A stretch of DNA of 23,591 bases, from contig DYCH01000067.1 of the NCBI GenBank assembly GCA_019418235.1, forward strand, positions 1 through 23,591, given 5' to 3'. The notes below the pieces were generated by a model. That model worked only from the letters and a program-made list of their open reading frames with translations, did not search any database and had not been told where the DNA came from. This stretch comes from Sutterella sp. (GTDB taxonomy: Bacteria; Pseudomonadota; Gammaproteobacteria; Burkholderiales; Burkholderiaceae_F). The position numbers and the translations under genes were made by a program. Numbering within the stretch: the stretch's first letter is position 1; every line of letters begins with the position of its first letter. This document shows positions 15,078 to 23,591 of this stretch, one piece after another.

Positions 15078-15136
15078 TATATTTCTTGCCTATTCATCTA
15101 TTTTTCAATACTTTTGTATGTTTTAAGAATCACCCA

Positions 15137-15166
15137 AAATAGCAAGGCGCTCCCATTGGAAGCGCC
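15137..15166 (-). terminator. Terminator of the second paralogous autotransporter
   Basis: Stem GGCGCT (15146-15151) and AGCGCC (15161-15166), extendable inwards by T-G and two C-G pairs; TTGCTATTTT follows on the minus strand (15136-15145). Nearly the same sequence follows paralogue A. Confidence 0.8.
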
Positions 15167-15194
15167 CCGATTTTGAATTGAGAATTGTTAGTTC

Positions 15195-18100
15195 TTAAAA
15201 CACGTAATTCACACTCACAGAACCACTCACCCCTCGGCGATCACCTGCGTAGGCACCGGCTTTTACGTCCATCGTCCAAGGCCCTAAATCGTTCGGAGCC
15301 AATGTCGCACCCACTTCAAAGATGCCAACGTTACCCTTTAGAGTTTCAGTCTGTAATTTCGCATCGTTAACCATGGATTCAACGTCACCGTCTAAGACGC
15401 GTTCAAAGGCGGCACCCGCAAACCATTGAACATTCGGAGCAACACTGCCCTTCACACGAGCGCCCACTCGCATCGCGTGAACCATCGTTTCATCGATATA
15501 GAAAGTATCGCAGGTGGCATTATTCAACGCAACTTTGTCACCGTCCAAGTACGTAAAGCTATAACGACCGTAAACGTTCAAATTAACGGAGTCGGAAAGC
15601 TTAATGTCACTACCGATACCTAATTGAGCAGTCGTGTAGAAACGATCTGAGTTATAACGGGCCGTATCGTTGGTGTAGCTACCCACGAAGTCTGTATCCG
15701 CTTGACCAAAGACCACGGCACCTTCCGTGTAGAAAGGCATTTCCGTTTGATAGCGAAGAGCAACACCTGCGGAGTAGGTCTTCATGTCGCTATCGCCTCT
15801 AAAGCCACTAACCGTTGAATCGGCATTGGCGTCAGAGTATTGAGCAAAAGCCACGCCCGACCAGTTGTCATTCATACGAAGAGCTCCGCCCACCGCCAAA
15901 GACGTGCCGTTTAAATCAAAGCCTGTCCCAAGTTCATAGAAATTGGAACTGCCAGATAAACTGGCAAAGCCCTTCACGGGAGCGTCAGTTGACAAGTTCT
16001 CCGCACTTTGAAGAAGATTGAGAGCTTCTTCAGAAGATTGGCGAGTTAAAGTAATGGTTGCCAATTGAGAATCGGAAAGCGTTAACGTCCCCAAACCCGC
16101 TTGATCCTTTTGCCTCATCAATTCTTCGTAGTAATCGCTTAACTGGAATCCATCTCCATCAAAAACAGCATTGACGTCGAGGGATTTGAAGGTAAACGTA
16201 TCTCTAACTTGAAGCACTACGTTTTCAGCAGAAAGCGACATACTGCTATCTTGAGTGTTAATCAAAGTGATGTCATCAACTGAGGCCTGATCCCCATTAG
16301 TTAAAACAAACGTTTGATCTTTAATTGTGTTGGTATCTGCCCCGGTAATCGTCAACATCGGCGTGTCATTTTCTGCGGTACCAAGATCGAATTCAAAGGT
16401 TTTAAAGCCTGTAACGCTTTCTGCACTATTGTGTCCTCGAAGAATCAACTTACCCGATTGAGACAAACTCACGACTGCACTCCTCGTCATGGGGGCTGAT
16501 ACGGATAAAACTTCACCGGAGACTTTGACGTTATCAAGAATGATGATGTTATTTTGCAATGTCAGTCCACTGTTGGCGAGTAAATGACCCTCCATAAATT
16601 CAACACCAACGATTCGATCAACTTCAGAGTCTTTAACCAGCAACGTATTATTTGAAATATCTACCGTTTCAATAGCCGTATCACCCGAAACAGTAACCCC
16701 AACTAAACTGGTCAGACCTTTATTGCCAGAGACTTCAAAAGTATTGTCTGTAACATGAATACTTTCTTTAGCATCCGCAATGATCATGTTTGCCGTAGGA
16801 GTCGTAGTCAATCTTTCACTTAACAATGAATCTTCTGCTAAAGGATCTGGAGTCCAAAAATTATTTTCTAGGGCAATATGATTGCCACTGAATGAAGCTT
16901 GACTAGTACCGTATCCAACAGAGACAATACCTTCAAATCCAGCCAAAATAGAATTGCTGATAGAAATTTTGTTACCTGTAGCTTTTGCATCATCTGCATT
17001 AATAATAACGGCGTTAAAAGCTCTATTTTTCAAATAGTCAACATTCAAATGATTATTTGTCACCTCTGCACGAGCTTTACCTATACCCATAAAACCGGCA
17101 AATTGATTAATTTTAGATTTCACATCAGAAGTGCCTGTCACATCAATTTGATTGGATGAAACAACAACCTCATTGCCTGATGAACGAACACCATACACTT
17201 CAAATAATTGGCTTTGATGGATTTTTAGAACATTCCCACTATTAATCGCAAGTCCATTATCGCCACCGTCTGCAACAAATCCCTCAATTTTTGAATTTAA
17301 AAAATATCCTTCCGAATCTTCAAACTGACGAATAACCACATTCAGCCCTGAAATTTCTCCGTAGTTATTCGTTGTTGTTGCTCTAACGTCTGAATGATTA
17401 TTAACTACCCATAAACGTTCTAGCGGAACTGAAATATCTTGTTGATTGTGCCAAACAAAACGATTGTCATGGACTATGGACGAGCTTCCATCACCAAAAC
17501 TAGTGGTCAGAACACCTCCAACCTCAGAGAGAACGACATTATTTAATTTAACTTCATTTCCTTCGGCGCGAATAGTATTACCTGCGAGCTCGACTCCATA
17601 CACCCAATCTGAACGTTGATTACTTAAATCTGAGTTGAGAAAAGCATTGTTCAACTCAACATAGTTATTGGAAGCCTCGATATTGAAACCCGCAGCCCTT
17701 ACGCTGGCGATTCTCAATGAATCCGTTGTCATAGCCTCAATGTTTGAAGATTCTATGTCGTCGATCAGTACTTTATTATGTTTGGCAATCACAAGATTTT
17801 CATAACTTCCTATCACAAATGCGCCATTGACATTTATGCTGCCACTTACTGCCGCATTTGAAATCTTTACGGTATTGTTTTGAATGTCTGTACGTGTATT
17901 AGGTGAGGACACAAATGAGGCTTGACCACTATAGATATTCCCATCGGAAATCAAAACACTATCAAGATCAACAGAATTATTCGTAACTGTTGCATCACCT
18001 ACATTTTGGACACGACCTCCATAGACACCTCCTTCCACAAGGATGTTCTTATCAATCCCGGTAATCGAAACCTGATTATTTTGAACCAAACCGGAAGTAC

Positions 18101-18386
18101 TCCAACCACCAATAATTTTGTCCTGTACAGAAGCTATCGTTCCCTCCGGAGTCGAATTTGGTTTGACCTCTACGACATTACCTTGCATTTCCGCGGGTGC
18201 TCCCCACCAAGAACCGAGATCCTCAGACTGATTGAGTTCCTTTTGAATTTCACCATTAACCGTTACTACAAAATCATCGGTGAACGTTACTTGTTCAACA
18301 CCAGCATAAACCGCACCAGAAAAAACCGCAGACAAACTAATCGCTAAAAAACTCTTAGCAAAGGGAATATGGGAGAGACGTGTCAT
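15195..18386 (-). CDS. Autotransporter with beta-helix passenger (paralogue B)
   Basis: A 1063-residue autotransporter, using the start at 18386. That ATG begins MTRLSHIPFAKSFLAISLSA, matching the signal peptide of paralogue A. The frame runs open to 18524, but the extra 46 residues contain a separate hydrophobic stretch and overlap the predicted promoter, so they are rejected. The passenger carries the same kind of beta-helix repeats (ASNNYVELNNAFL, AEGNEVKLNNVVLSEVGG, NSGNVLKIHQSQL) but its sequence is largely different from paralogue A. From DISNNTLLVKDSEVD onwards similarity rises, and the barrel (from GFASLSGSSNFYELGTG to VSVNYVF) is almost the same, with a small loop change including NNATCDTFYID against NNAYNDTFDVD. 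Likely a surface adhesin-like protein; partner unknown. Local sequence is more AT-rich in the passenger than in the barrel. Confidence 0.9.
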   Translation of the reverse strand: MTRLSHIPFAKSFLAISLSAVFSGAVYAGVEQVTFTDDFVVTVNGEIQKELNQSEDLGSWWGAPAEMQGNVVEVKPNSTPEGTIASVQDKIIGGWSTSGLVQNNQVSITGIDKNILVEGGVYGGRVQNVGDATVTNNSVDLDSVLISDGNIYSGQASFVSSPNTRTDIQNNTVKISNAAVSGSINVNGAFVIGSYENLVIAKHNKVLIDDIESSNIEAMTTDSLRIASVRAAGFNIEASNNYVELNNAFLNSDLSNQRSDWVYGVELAGNTIRAEGNEVKLNNVVLSEVGGVLTTSFGDGSSSIVHDNRFVWHNQQDISVPLERLWVVNNHSDVRATTTNNYGEISGLNVVIRQFEDSEGYFLNSKIEGFVADGGDNGLAINSGNVLKIHQSQLFEVYGVRSSGNEVVVSSNQIDVTGTSDVKSKINQFAGFMGIGKARAEVTNNHLNVDYLKNRAFNAVIINADDAKATGNKISISNSILAGFEGIVSVGYGTSQASFSGNHIALENNFWTPDPLAEDSLLSERLTTTPTANMIIADAKESIHVTDNTFEVSGNKGLTSLVGVTVSGDTAIETVDISNNTLLVKDSEVDRIVGVEFMEGHLLANSGLTLQNNIIILDNVKVSGEVLSVSAPMTRSAVVSLSQSGKLILRGHNSAESVTGFKTFEFDLGTAENDTPMLTITGADTNTIKDQTFVLTNGDQASVDDITLINTQDSSMSLSAENVVLQVRDTFTFKSLDVNAVFDGDGFQLSDYYEELMRQKDQAGLGTLTLSDSQLATITLTRQSSEEALNLLQSAENLSTDAPVKGFASLSGSSNFYELGTGFDLNGTSLAVGGALRMNDNWSGVAFAQYSDANADSTVSGFRGDSDMKTYSAGVALRYQTEMPFYTEGAVVFGQADTDFVGSYTNDTARYNSDRFYTTAQLGIGSDIKLSDSVNLNVYGRYSFTYLDGDKVALNNATCDTFYIDETMVHAMRVGARVKGSVAPNVQWFAGAAFERVLDGDVESMVNDAKLQTETLKGNVGIFEVGATLAPNDLGPWTMDVKAGAYAGDRRGVSGSVSVNYVF

Positions 18387-18423
18387 TTTCTTTACTTTCA
18401 AAAGACAGATAGTAATAAAAAAC

Positions 18424-18453
18424 ATTATCAAGATTTTTTTGAAACAATTCCAA
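18424..18453 (-). promoter_or_regulatory. Candidate promoter of autotransporter paralogue B
   Basis: TTGGAA (18448-18453), 18 bases, GATAAT (18424-18429) on the minus strand, 38 bases before the ATG at 18386. Its position inside the longer open frame supports the downstream start. Confidence 0.6.
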
Positions 18454-18522
18454 CCTAACTGGCTATTTTTCTTAGCATTTTGGCCAAGATTTCTCTTCTC
18501 TGTCATCTTTACGCAACCAAAC

Positions 18523-18547
18523 AAAAAGGCACCTCTTTCGAAGTGCC
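18523..18547 (-). terminator. Terminator of the dehydrogenase-peptidase-phosphoesterase operon
   Basis: Stem GGCACCTC (18528-18535) with GAAGTGCC (18540-18547), including one G-U pair, 4-base loop, then five T on the minus strand (18523-18527). It is about 20 bases after the phosphoesterase stop codon. Confidence 0.85.
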
Positions 18548-18568
18548 CCTAGAAAAGTGATCTTTAAC

Positions 18569-19123
18569 CTATTCAGTCTCAACAAACGCTGGATCCAAAT
18601 ACATCTCGGTCAACCCGAAATGATCCAAAATCTCTCTTAACTTCTTTGGCCGGTAATTGATATTTTCCGCACAAACGTTCAGATAGTGAGGATCATCAAT
18701 CACAATCGAGTGCAAATGCCCATGGACATTTCCCCGATAGCGACCGATTTCAATCGGATGCACGGGATAGTGGGTAAACAAAAGCCCCGCCACCACAACA
18801 CGCGGCATGATTTGTTTAAACCCTGCCGTTTCAATAAAACGCCACTCAGAAAACTCATCATGATTGCCACGAACCAAATACTTGATACCGTGCAATTCTT
18901 TTAACCGAGGAAACTCCGTCTTATTAAAGCACGTGTCTCCCAAGAGGATCACAGAATCCGTTGCACCAACGATCTCGTTCCACCACGTCTTCATCAACTC
19001 AAAGCGTTGTTCTGAATCTGTGAAATAGGCTTGACCGATACGATCGTACTTCAAAATATTCTTATGAAAGAAATGCGTATCCGAAATCACAAACGTGTGA
19101 TCAATATTCCAACGCTTAAGCAT
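18569..19123 (-). CDS. Calcineurin-like metallophosphoesterase
   Basis: A 184-residue single-domain phosphoesterase of the two-metal calcineurin-like superfamily. All signature blocks are present in order: D15-x-H17 (ISDTHF), G62-D63 (LLGDTCF), G86-N87-H88-D89 (RGNHDE), H118 (FTHYP) and H136-x-H138 (HGHLH). It has no signal peptide. Short proteins of this kind hydrolyse phosphodiesters or phosphomonoesters; the substrate cannot be read from sequence. The start has an excellent AAGGAG ribosome-binding site 5 bases upstream. It is the last gene of a three-gene operon, 37 bases after the oligoendopeptidase stop, and is followed by a terminator. Nothing links its function clearly to the two upstream enzymes. 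Confidence 0.92.
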   Translation of the reverse strand: MLKRWNIDHTFVISDTHFFHKNILKYDRIGQAYFTDSEQRFELMKTWWNEIVGATDSVILLGDTCFNKTEFPRLKELHGIKYLVRGNHDEFSEWRFIETAGFKQIMPRVVVAGLLFTHYPVHPIEIGRYRGNVHGHLHSIVIDDPHYLNVCAENINYRPKKLREILDHFGLTEMYLDPAFVETE

Positions 19124-19160
19124 CGATACTCCTTATCGGTCAAACCCGTCAAAACACCCG

Positions 19161-20969
19161 TTATTCTTTGGGTGGCATCTTTTGAACCAACGCTTTAAAT
19201 TCCTTGATGTAGCCACAAGCCACATCAAGGCATTGATTCCAGAAATCAGGGCCTGCAGGGTCATACCCCATGTGTTTACGGATCAAGTCATCCAACGTCA
19301 TGCGACCCGTATCACGCAAGAACTCTCGGTAAAATGCTGGGAACGCGTCACCCCGCTTTTCTTGTTCCTTACGCAAACCTTGACTGATTAAATACCCTAC
19401 CATGTAAGCATAGTTGTAGATGTATTGATCGGTCATAAAGAAATGCGGCTTATAGGCCCAAATGTACGGGTCGGTATCTTCTGTCGCGTCGCCATACCAC
19501 TTTCGCCAAACGGACTCGATGATCTCTTGCGTATCGGTGGGCGTCACCAAGCGTTCTTGGCGAAGCTTGATAAAGCGTTCCTCAAACTCCATGCGAACAG
19601 GTTGATTTAAACAGAAGTTGGCAACGGAATTGAGTTCTTGCCACAAAATCGTGAAACGTTCTTCATCGGATTGACTCGTTACCGTACGGTAATGGCGCAA
19701 ATTGGCTTCATTAAAAGTACTGGCAACTTCGGTGAGCGTCATCGGAAATTCCGTTTGAACGGATGGCAAATCTCGCATCACCCAATAGTGGAAAGCGTGT
19801 CCCAATTCATGGGCTTGTTGAATGACCGACGAGAAGCTTCCCATGTAGGTCGTAAAGACTCGCGTTTGCTTTAGGCGATTAAAGCGCGAGTAAAAAGCGC
19901 CACCTGCTTTGTTAGCATCAACTCGAGCTTCCAACCAATGCTTTTCAATCATCATATCGATAAATGTCGGCAACTCGGGGCTCACAGCAACCAAGGCCTT
20001 TTTGAGCATTTCAACCGCTTGGGGATAGTCAATGGTCGATGAGGTATTTTTTAAAGCCACGGGGATCGGTGCCAAAAGGTCACACGTCTTCATTTGTTGG
20101 CGATTAAAGTAAGGGGTGCGCAAACGAATGACCTCTTGAAGCTCATCTCGGCGATCGTAAACACATTTGAGTAGTGCATGAATCGCCTCCGAACTCATAC
20201 GGTTTTGCTCAAGACTGGGCGTTAACCAATCCACCCCCGCTTCTTTAAACTGCACACCACGAAAACCCTGTAAGCCATTTAAGATGTCCACGTAGCTTTG
20301 GGCGTGCGCTTCATACCAAGCGTTCATGGCATCTTGCGTGTTACTGCGCAAAATGGGATCGGGCACCCCTTTGAGAACACTCATGCACTGAGACTGCTTA
20401 AAGTCATGCACCTCGCCTTTGCCATCAACGACTTGAACTTTGAGGGTTTTATTTAAGCGTTTGTATTGAGCATCCAAGGGGTAAAAGGCCGTTGCAGCAA
20501 ACTCATCGATCACGCGACGTTGCGTATCGTTTAAACGACGCTTCCAAGAGTTTTTCTTTTCCATTGCCACAAATTGCCAATGGGCAATGGCAGGATTTTC
20601 CCACTGTGCGTCTGTTTCTTCTAAAGTCCCCATCGTTTCAAAAAGGGCACTTCCCACGCCTTCGAGCTTCATCATCAAAGACTGGGCATCGCTAAAGGCC
20701 GTCATGGCGTCCGTGTCGGTCAAATTCTGACTGCAAACGCAATAGGCAAAGGAAATTAAAGAGGAAATGCCATCAAACGCATCTTCGTACACCGGCATCC
20801 AGACGATAACGTCGTCAATCGTGGGTTTGGCGGGAACGCCTTCTTGTAGCGTTTCAATGCAATTCAGTGCGTGCGCACGTTCGTCCAAAAATCGCTGATC
20901 GATGACGCTGCCATAAGCATCATCTAACGTCCATGCCGGTAACGTTGCCGTCTCTTTTTCTAACGCCAT
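19161..20969 (-). CDS. pepF: M3 family oligoendopeptidase F
   Basis: A cytoplasmic zinc oligopeptidase of 602 residues that would cut short peptides. The catalytic motif is HELGH (residues 387-391 with this start) in QQAHELGHAFHYW, and the third ligand glutamate lies in MTLTEVASTFNEA about 25 residues on, as in the M3/PepF family. The N-terminal helical domain and overall length fit. Two starts are possible. The ATG at 20984 overlaps the stop of the upstream dehydrogenase (TAATG) but has no ribosome-binding site. The ATG at 20969 has GGGAGA (20977-20982) 7 bases away and gives MALEKETATLPAWTLDDAYG, so I chose it. The gene is second in the operon. It probably recycles peptides; the divergent M20 peptidase nearby fits a peptide-degrading lifestyle, which is inference. 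Confidence 0.95.
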   Translation of the reverse strand: MALEKETATLPAWTLDDAYGSVIDQRFLDERAHALNCIETLQEGVPAKPTIDDVIVWMPVYEDAFDGISSLISFAYCVCSQNLTDTDAMTAFSDAQSLMMKLEGVGSALFETMGTLEETDAQWENPAIAHWQFVAMEKKNSWKRRLNDTQRRVIDEFAATAFYPLDAQYKRLNKTLKVQVVDGKGEVHDFKQSQCMSVLKGVPDPILRSNTQDAMNAWYEAHAQSYVDILNGLQGFRGVQFKEAGVDWLTPSLEQNRMSSEAIHALLKCVYDRRDELQEVIRLRTPYFNRQQMKTCDLLAPIPVALKNTSSTIDYPQAVEMLKKALVAVSPELPTFIDMMIEKHWLEARVDANKAGGAFYSRFNRLKQTRVFTTYMGSFSSVIQQAHELGHAFHYWVMRDLPSVQTEFPMTLTEVASTFNEANLRHYRTVTSQSDEERFTILWQELNSVANFCLNQPVRMEFEERFIKLRQERLVTPTDTQEIIESVWRKWYGDATEDTDPYIWAYKPHFFMTDQYIYNYAYMVGYLISQGLRKEQEKRGDAFPAFYREFLRDTGRMTLDDLIRKHMGYDPAGPDFWNQCLDVACGYIKEFKALVQKMPPKE

Positions 20970-20976
20970 TGTCTTT

Positions 20977-20982
20977 TCTCCC
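20977..20982 (-). promoter_or_regulatory. Ribosome-binding site deciding the pepF start
   Basis: GGGAGA on the minus strand, 7 bases before the ATG at 20967-20969. The more upstream ATG at 20982-20984 overlaps this site and has no equivalent in front. Confidence 0.7.
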
Positions 20983-20983
20983 A

Positions 20984-22126
20984 TTACATAACCGATTTGT
21001 AGATCGCCAAGACATCGTCACTCGTCAATTTCTTAAATTGACCAATAGTGCCCGTGCGAGCGCAAGCGCTCTTGGCGCACACTTCAAGCGCCGCCTCATC
21101 CAAACCGAAGTCCGAGAGTTTCGAGGGCATTTGCATCACGCGATAGAAGTCACACAAGGCATCAATCCCCGCTTCAACCGTGTCTTTGCCCATAATCTCA
21201 CGGGCAAATCGTTGCATACGGGTGGGATTGACACTTGCCACATAGCGCAGCCAAGCCGGTGTCAAAACAGCCAACCCGGCACCGTGCGTGATCTTGGGAT
21301 CAAAAGCCGAGAGTTCATGCTCCATAGCGTGGCATGCCCAGTCTTCAACTTGCCCCAAACCAAAGTAGCCGTTATGCGCCCAACTGCCCACCATCGCCAC
21401 TTGACACCAAGATTCATAATCTTTGGGGTTTTCTAATAATTTGGGGCCAAATGTCATCGCCGTACGAATAGCGGCTTCAGCTTGAGAAGACACATAGTCC
21501 GTGTTTTCTGTATTGGTAAAGTAGCGCTCGAAGATGTGGCTGATCATGTCCACAACACCCGCAGCGATTTGCTCTTTAGGCAACGTAAAGAAAAGTTCCG
21601 GATTGACGACAGAAATCATCGGGCGGATTTTTTCGCTCGCCGTTCCCAGTTTTAACCCTTCGTGATTAATCACCATGCGAATGGACTGTTCGCTACCGGC
21701 CGCCGGAATCGTCAAGACCGTTGCAATGGGTAAAGCGTCCGTAATGGCAACGCCTTTTGTGAAAAAGTCCCAAGCATCACCTTCGTACTTGGCCCAAGCC
21801 GCGGCCACCTTACAGGTATCGATCACCGAACCGCCACCCACGGCCACGAGGCACTCAAGGCCGGAACTTACGGCAATGTCTTTGACTTTTTGGGCAAACT
21901 CCAACGTCGGGTTGGGACGCACACCGCCTAAAGTGAAGTATTCAATCCCTTGAGCCTCCAGCGAAGATTGCACCGCAGCAATCGTGCCATTGCGCACAGC
22001 ACTGCCACCACCATAAACAATCAAAACTTTAGAAATCCCTTGGGCTTTCAGATGAGTGCCTAAACGTGTGTGTTCATCTTGACCGAAAAGAATGCGCGTG
22101 GGGTTTGAATAGTTAAAGTTAAGCAT
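20984..22126 (-). CDS. Iron-containing alcohol dehydrogenase (YqhD/BDH type)
   Basis: A 380-residue group III dehydrogenase that would reduce aldehydes to alcohols with NAD(P)H. The coenzyme-binding GGGS at 97-100 is followed by VIDTCK, giving the GGGSxxD pattern. Metal ligands visible are D193 and H197 (VVDMISHIFE), with H266 or H270 (CHAMEHELSAF) and H281 (THGAG). Overall layout resembles YqhD and butanol dehydrogenases. The segment IPAAGSEQSIRMVIN differs from the usual PATGSEMN form. A GAGGT ribosome-binding site lies 6 bases before the ATG. The gene heads an operon with pepF (1-base overlap) and the phosphoesterase, and it is divergent from the M20 peptidase gene, sharing a 148-base promoter region. 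Substrate not determinable. Confidence 0.93.
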   Translation of the reverse strand: MLNFNYSNPTRILFGQDEHTRLGTHLKAQGISKVLIVYGGGSAVRNGTIAAVQSSLEAQGIEYFTLGGVRPNPTLEFAQKVKDIAVSSGLECLVAVGGGSVIDTCKVAAAWAKYEGDAWDFFTKGVAITDALPIATVLTIPAAGSEQSIRMVINHEGLKLGTASEKIRPMISVVNPELFFTLPKEQIAAGVVDMISHIFERYFTNTENTDYVSSQAEAAIRTAMTFGPKLLENPKDYESWCQVAMVGSWAHNGYFGLGQVEDWACHAMEHELSAFDPKITHGAGLAVLTPAWLRYVASVNPTRMQRFAREIMGKDTVEAGIDALCDFYRVMQMPSKLSDFGLDEAALEVCAKSACARTGTIGQFKKLTSDDVLAIYKSVM

Positions 22127-22274
22127 GCAGTGACCTCAAACAAAAAATGGCGGCGACTTTACCAAGTCCAATCACGTTATGAGTGAATTCCGCTATATTA
22201 AAAGGTTGGAATATGACTAAAATTTTACATCTTTATTTTTCTTTGATTGTTAGCTTAATTGATAGGAGTCTAAG
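22127..22274. promoter_or_regulatory. Divergent promoter region between dehydrogenase operon and M20 peptidase
   Basis: 148 AT-rich bases between two divergent starts must hold both promoters. Ribosome-binding sites are clear on each side: GAGGT (22133-22137, minus) and TAGGAG (22263-22268, plus). Candidate -35/-10 pairs are weak on both strands, so I do not place them, and I see no convincing operator palindrome. Confidence 0.5.
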
Positions 22275-23573
22275 ATGACCGAAAAGCAAAACTTAGAACC
22301 GGGCTTACCGCCCCTTTTGCCGGAAACCAAGAACGTGATGGACACGTTGATGGCCTCCGAATTGATTCAAAAGGCCTTGAAGTTGGCCGTCGACCAAGAC
22401 CAAATGTGCTTGGAAGAACAAATCGCCATCACCGAAATCCCGTCCGCTCCCTTTAACGAACAATTGCGTGCTGCTGACTTTGAAAAGCGTTTTACCGCTT
22501 TGGGGCTTGAAGGCGTGCATATTGACGAAGTCGGTAACGTGATTGGTGTTCGTCCCGGTGTCGGTCCTGAACCCCGCACGAAGCTTGTGATCGCTGCTCA
22601 CTTGGACACCGTTTTCACGATGGAAGACAACTTCAAGGTTCGTCGTGAAGGCAATTGCTACTACGCTCCCTCCATCGGTGACGACTCCCGCGGTTTGGCT
22701 GCACTCTTGCAAGTCATCCGCATGTTCCAAGAATTAAAGATTGAAACCACGGGCGACATCATTTTCGTGGCTAACGTCGGTGAAGAAGGCGAAGGCGATC
22801 TTCGCGGTGTGAAGCACCTCTTTAAAGACCCTAACGTTGACATCGATGCTTTCATTTCCATCGACTGGGCTGACCCGCGTTGCGCTATCGTAGGTGCCAC
22901 GGGCAGTTTGCGCTATCGCGTGCACTTTGATGGCCCGGGCGGCCACAGCTACTTGGGCTTTGGTCAACCTTCCGCTATTCACGCTTTGATGCGTACGAGC
23001 GAAACGTTGGCTAACCTCGAAGTGCCGAAGGATCCGAAGACCACGTACACGGTGGGCGTCATCCGCGGTGGTACGACGGTGAACTCCATCGCTGCTCACG
23101 CTTCCATGGACATCGACATGCGCAGTACCGAACACCATAGCCTCTTGGCTTTGCGTGACAAGGTGGTGCCGTGCTTTGAAAAGGCTGCTGCTGACGAAAA
23201 CGCTCGTTGGGGCATCACCGATGAAGCTAACCAAGTTAAGGTGACGCTTGAAAAGATTGGTGACCGTCCTGCCGGCCAACAACCCTATGAAAGCCCGGTT
23301 TGCCAAACGATCCGCGCCGGTCTCTTGGCCTTGGATTTGCCGCTTCATATGTACGCTTCCACCTCAGGTGACCACAACGTTGCTTTGAGCATGGGTATCC
23401 CTGCTTTGGCCATGGGCGGTGGCGGCCGTAACTGGAAGATGCACACCCTTGAAGAAGGTTACGAACACGTTGACGGCTACCAAGGCCCGCAATTAACGTT
23501 CTTGATGGCAGCTGCCATGTCGGGCGTCAACGGTGTTGCCGGCGGTATCTTGAAAAAGCGCCAACGCGGTTAA
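22275..23573 (+). CDS. M20 family zinc peptidase
   Basis: A complete 432-residue cytoplasmic hydrolase of the M20 dizinc family (aminopeptidase, dipeptidase or deacylase). Metal and catalytic motifs: HLDT with H109 and D111, GDDSRG at 135-140 (bridging aspartate), GEEGEG with catalytic and ligand glutamates at about 170-171, and MHTLEEGYEHVDGYQG near the end with the last histidine ligand. The dimerisation domain is inserted after GATGSLRYRVHFDGPGGHSYLGFG. No signal peptide. A TAGGAG ribosome-binding site 6 bases before the ATG sets the start. It resembles peptidase T and M20 aminoacylase relatives but I cannot assign a substrate. It is transcribed away from the dehydrogenase operon; only 18 bases remain after its stop, so what follows is unknown. 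Confidence 0.95.
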   Translation: MTEKQNLEPGLPPLLPETKNVMDTLMASELIQKALKLAVDQDQMCLEEQIAITEIPSAPFNEQLRAADFEKRFTALGLEGVHIDEVGNVIGVRPGVGPEPRTKLVIAAHLDTVFTMEDNFKVRREGNCYYAPSIGDDSRGLAALLQVIRMFQELKIETTGDIIFVANVGEEGEGDLRGVKHLFKDPNVDIDAFISIDWADPRCAIVGATGSLRYRVHFDGPGGHSYLGFGQPSAIHALMRTSETLANLEVPKDPKTTYTVGVIRGGTTVNSIAAHASMDIDMRSTEHHSLLALRDKVVPCFEKAAADENARWGITDEANQVKVTLEKIGDRPAGQQPYESPVCQTIRAGLLALDLPLHMYASTSGDHNVALSMGIPALAMGGGGRNWKMHTLEEGYEHVDGYQGPQLTFLMAAAMSGVNGVAGGILKKRQRG

Positions 23574-23591
23574 TGCAACCCATCATTTGAT

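Noticed and set aside
12418..15815. RGD tripeptide in both paralogous barrels (GFRGDSDMK) as an integrin-binding motif
   Set aside because: It lies in the membrane-embedded barrel domain rather than the passenger and is conserved with the barrel; such a short motif carries little weight.
18387..18524. N-terminal extension of autotransporter paralogue B
   Set aside because: It places 46 residues before a perfect signal peptide and covers the predicted promoter; paralogue A starts at the equivalent internal ATG.
1..23591. Search for tRNA, rRNA, CRISPR, insertion sequences and prophage genes
   Set aside because: No cloverleaf, rRNA segment, regular spaced repeats, transposase or phage-like proteins were seen by eye on either strand.

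Overview
The window is bacterial chromosome. It most likely comes from a gut-type betaproteobacterium of the Burkholderiales, close to Sutterella or Parasutterella. This is an inference from the thrS-infC-rpmI-rplT cluster, a MipA/OmpV porin-like protein, large type Va autotransporters and moderate GC; no rRNA or species marker is present. I see no tRNA, rRNA, CRISPR array, insertion sequence or phage module.

Layout. Positions 1-815 (+) carry two cyclophilin-type peptidyl-prolyl isomerases in tandem, the first cut by the window edge, followed by a bidirectional terminator. From 892 to 22126 every gene is on the minus strand. In order along the plus axis they are: an unrecognised protein with an FtsK-gamma-like C-terminus; gltX; a gene-free stretch with a cluster of DnaA-box-like nonamers; a MipA/OmpV outer-membrane protein; rplT, rpmI and infC; thrS; three large autotransporters (8133-18386); and a small operon reading alcohol dehydrogenase, oligoendopeptidase F, metallophosphoesterase. 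A divergent M20 peptidase gene (+) closes the window.

The translation block (thrS, infC, rpmI, rplT, gltX) holds the most informative regulatory DNA. Upstream of thrS there is a complete classical attenuator: a promoter, a leader peptide with four consecutive threonine codons, a hairpin overlapping those codons, and an intrinsic terminator just before the thrS ribosome-binding site. infC appears to start at a non-canonical ATC codon behind a good Shine-Dalgarno sequence, as expected for IF3 autoregulation. The infC-rpmI gap contains a perfect -10 hexamer and a nested hairpin, a candidate site for L20 control.

The accessory part is the autotransporter array. One member carries an N-terminal zinc-protease motif (HEFAH). 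The other two are paralogues with nearly identical beta-barrels and signal peptides but strongly diverged beta-helix passengers. All three have similar GATAAT promoters. The paralogue pair also shares terminator sequence, so it looks like a duplicated unit whose surface domain has diverged.
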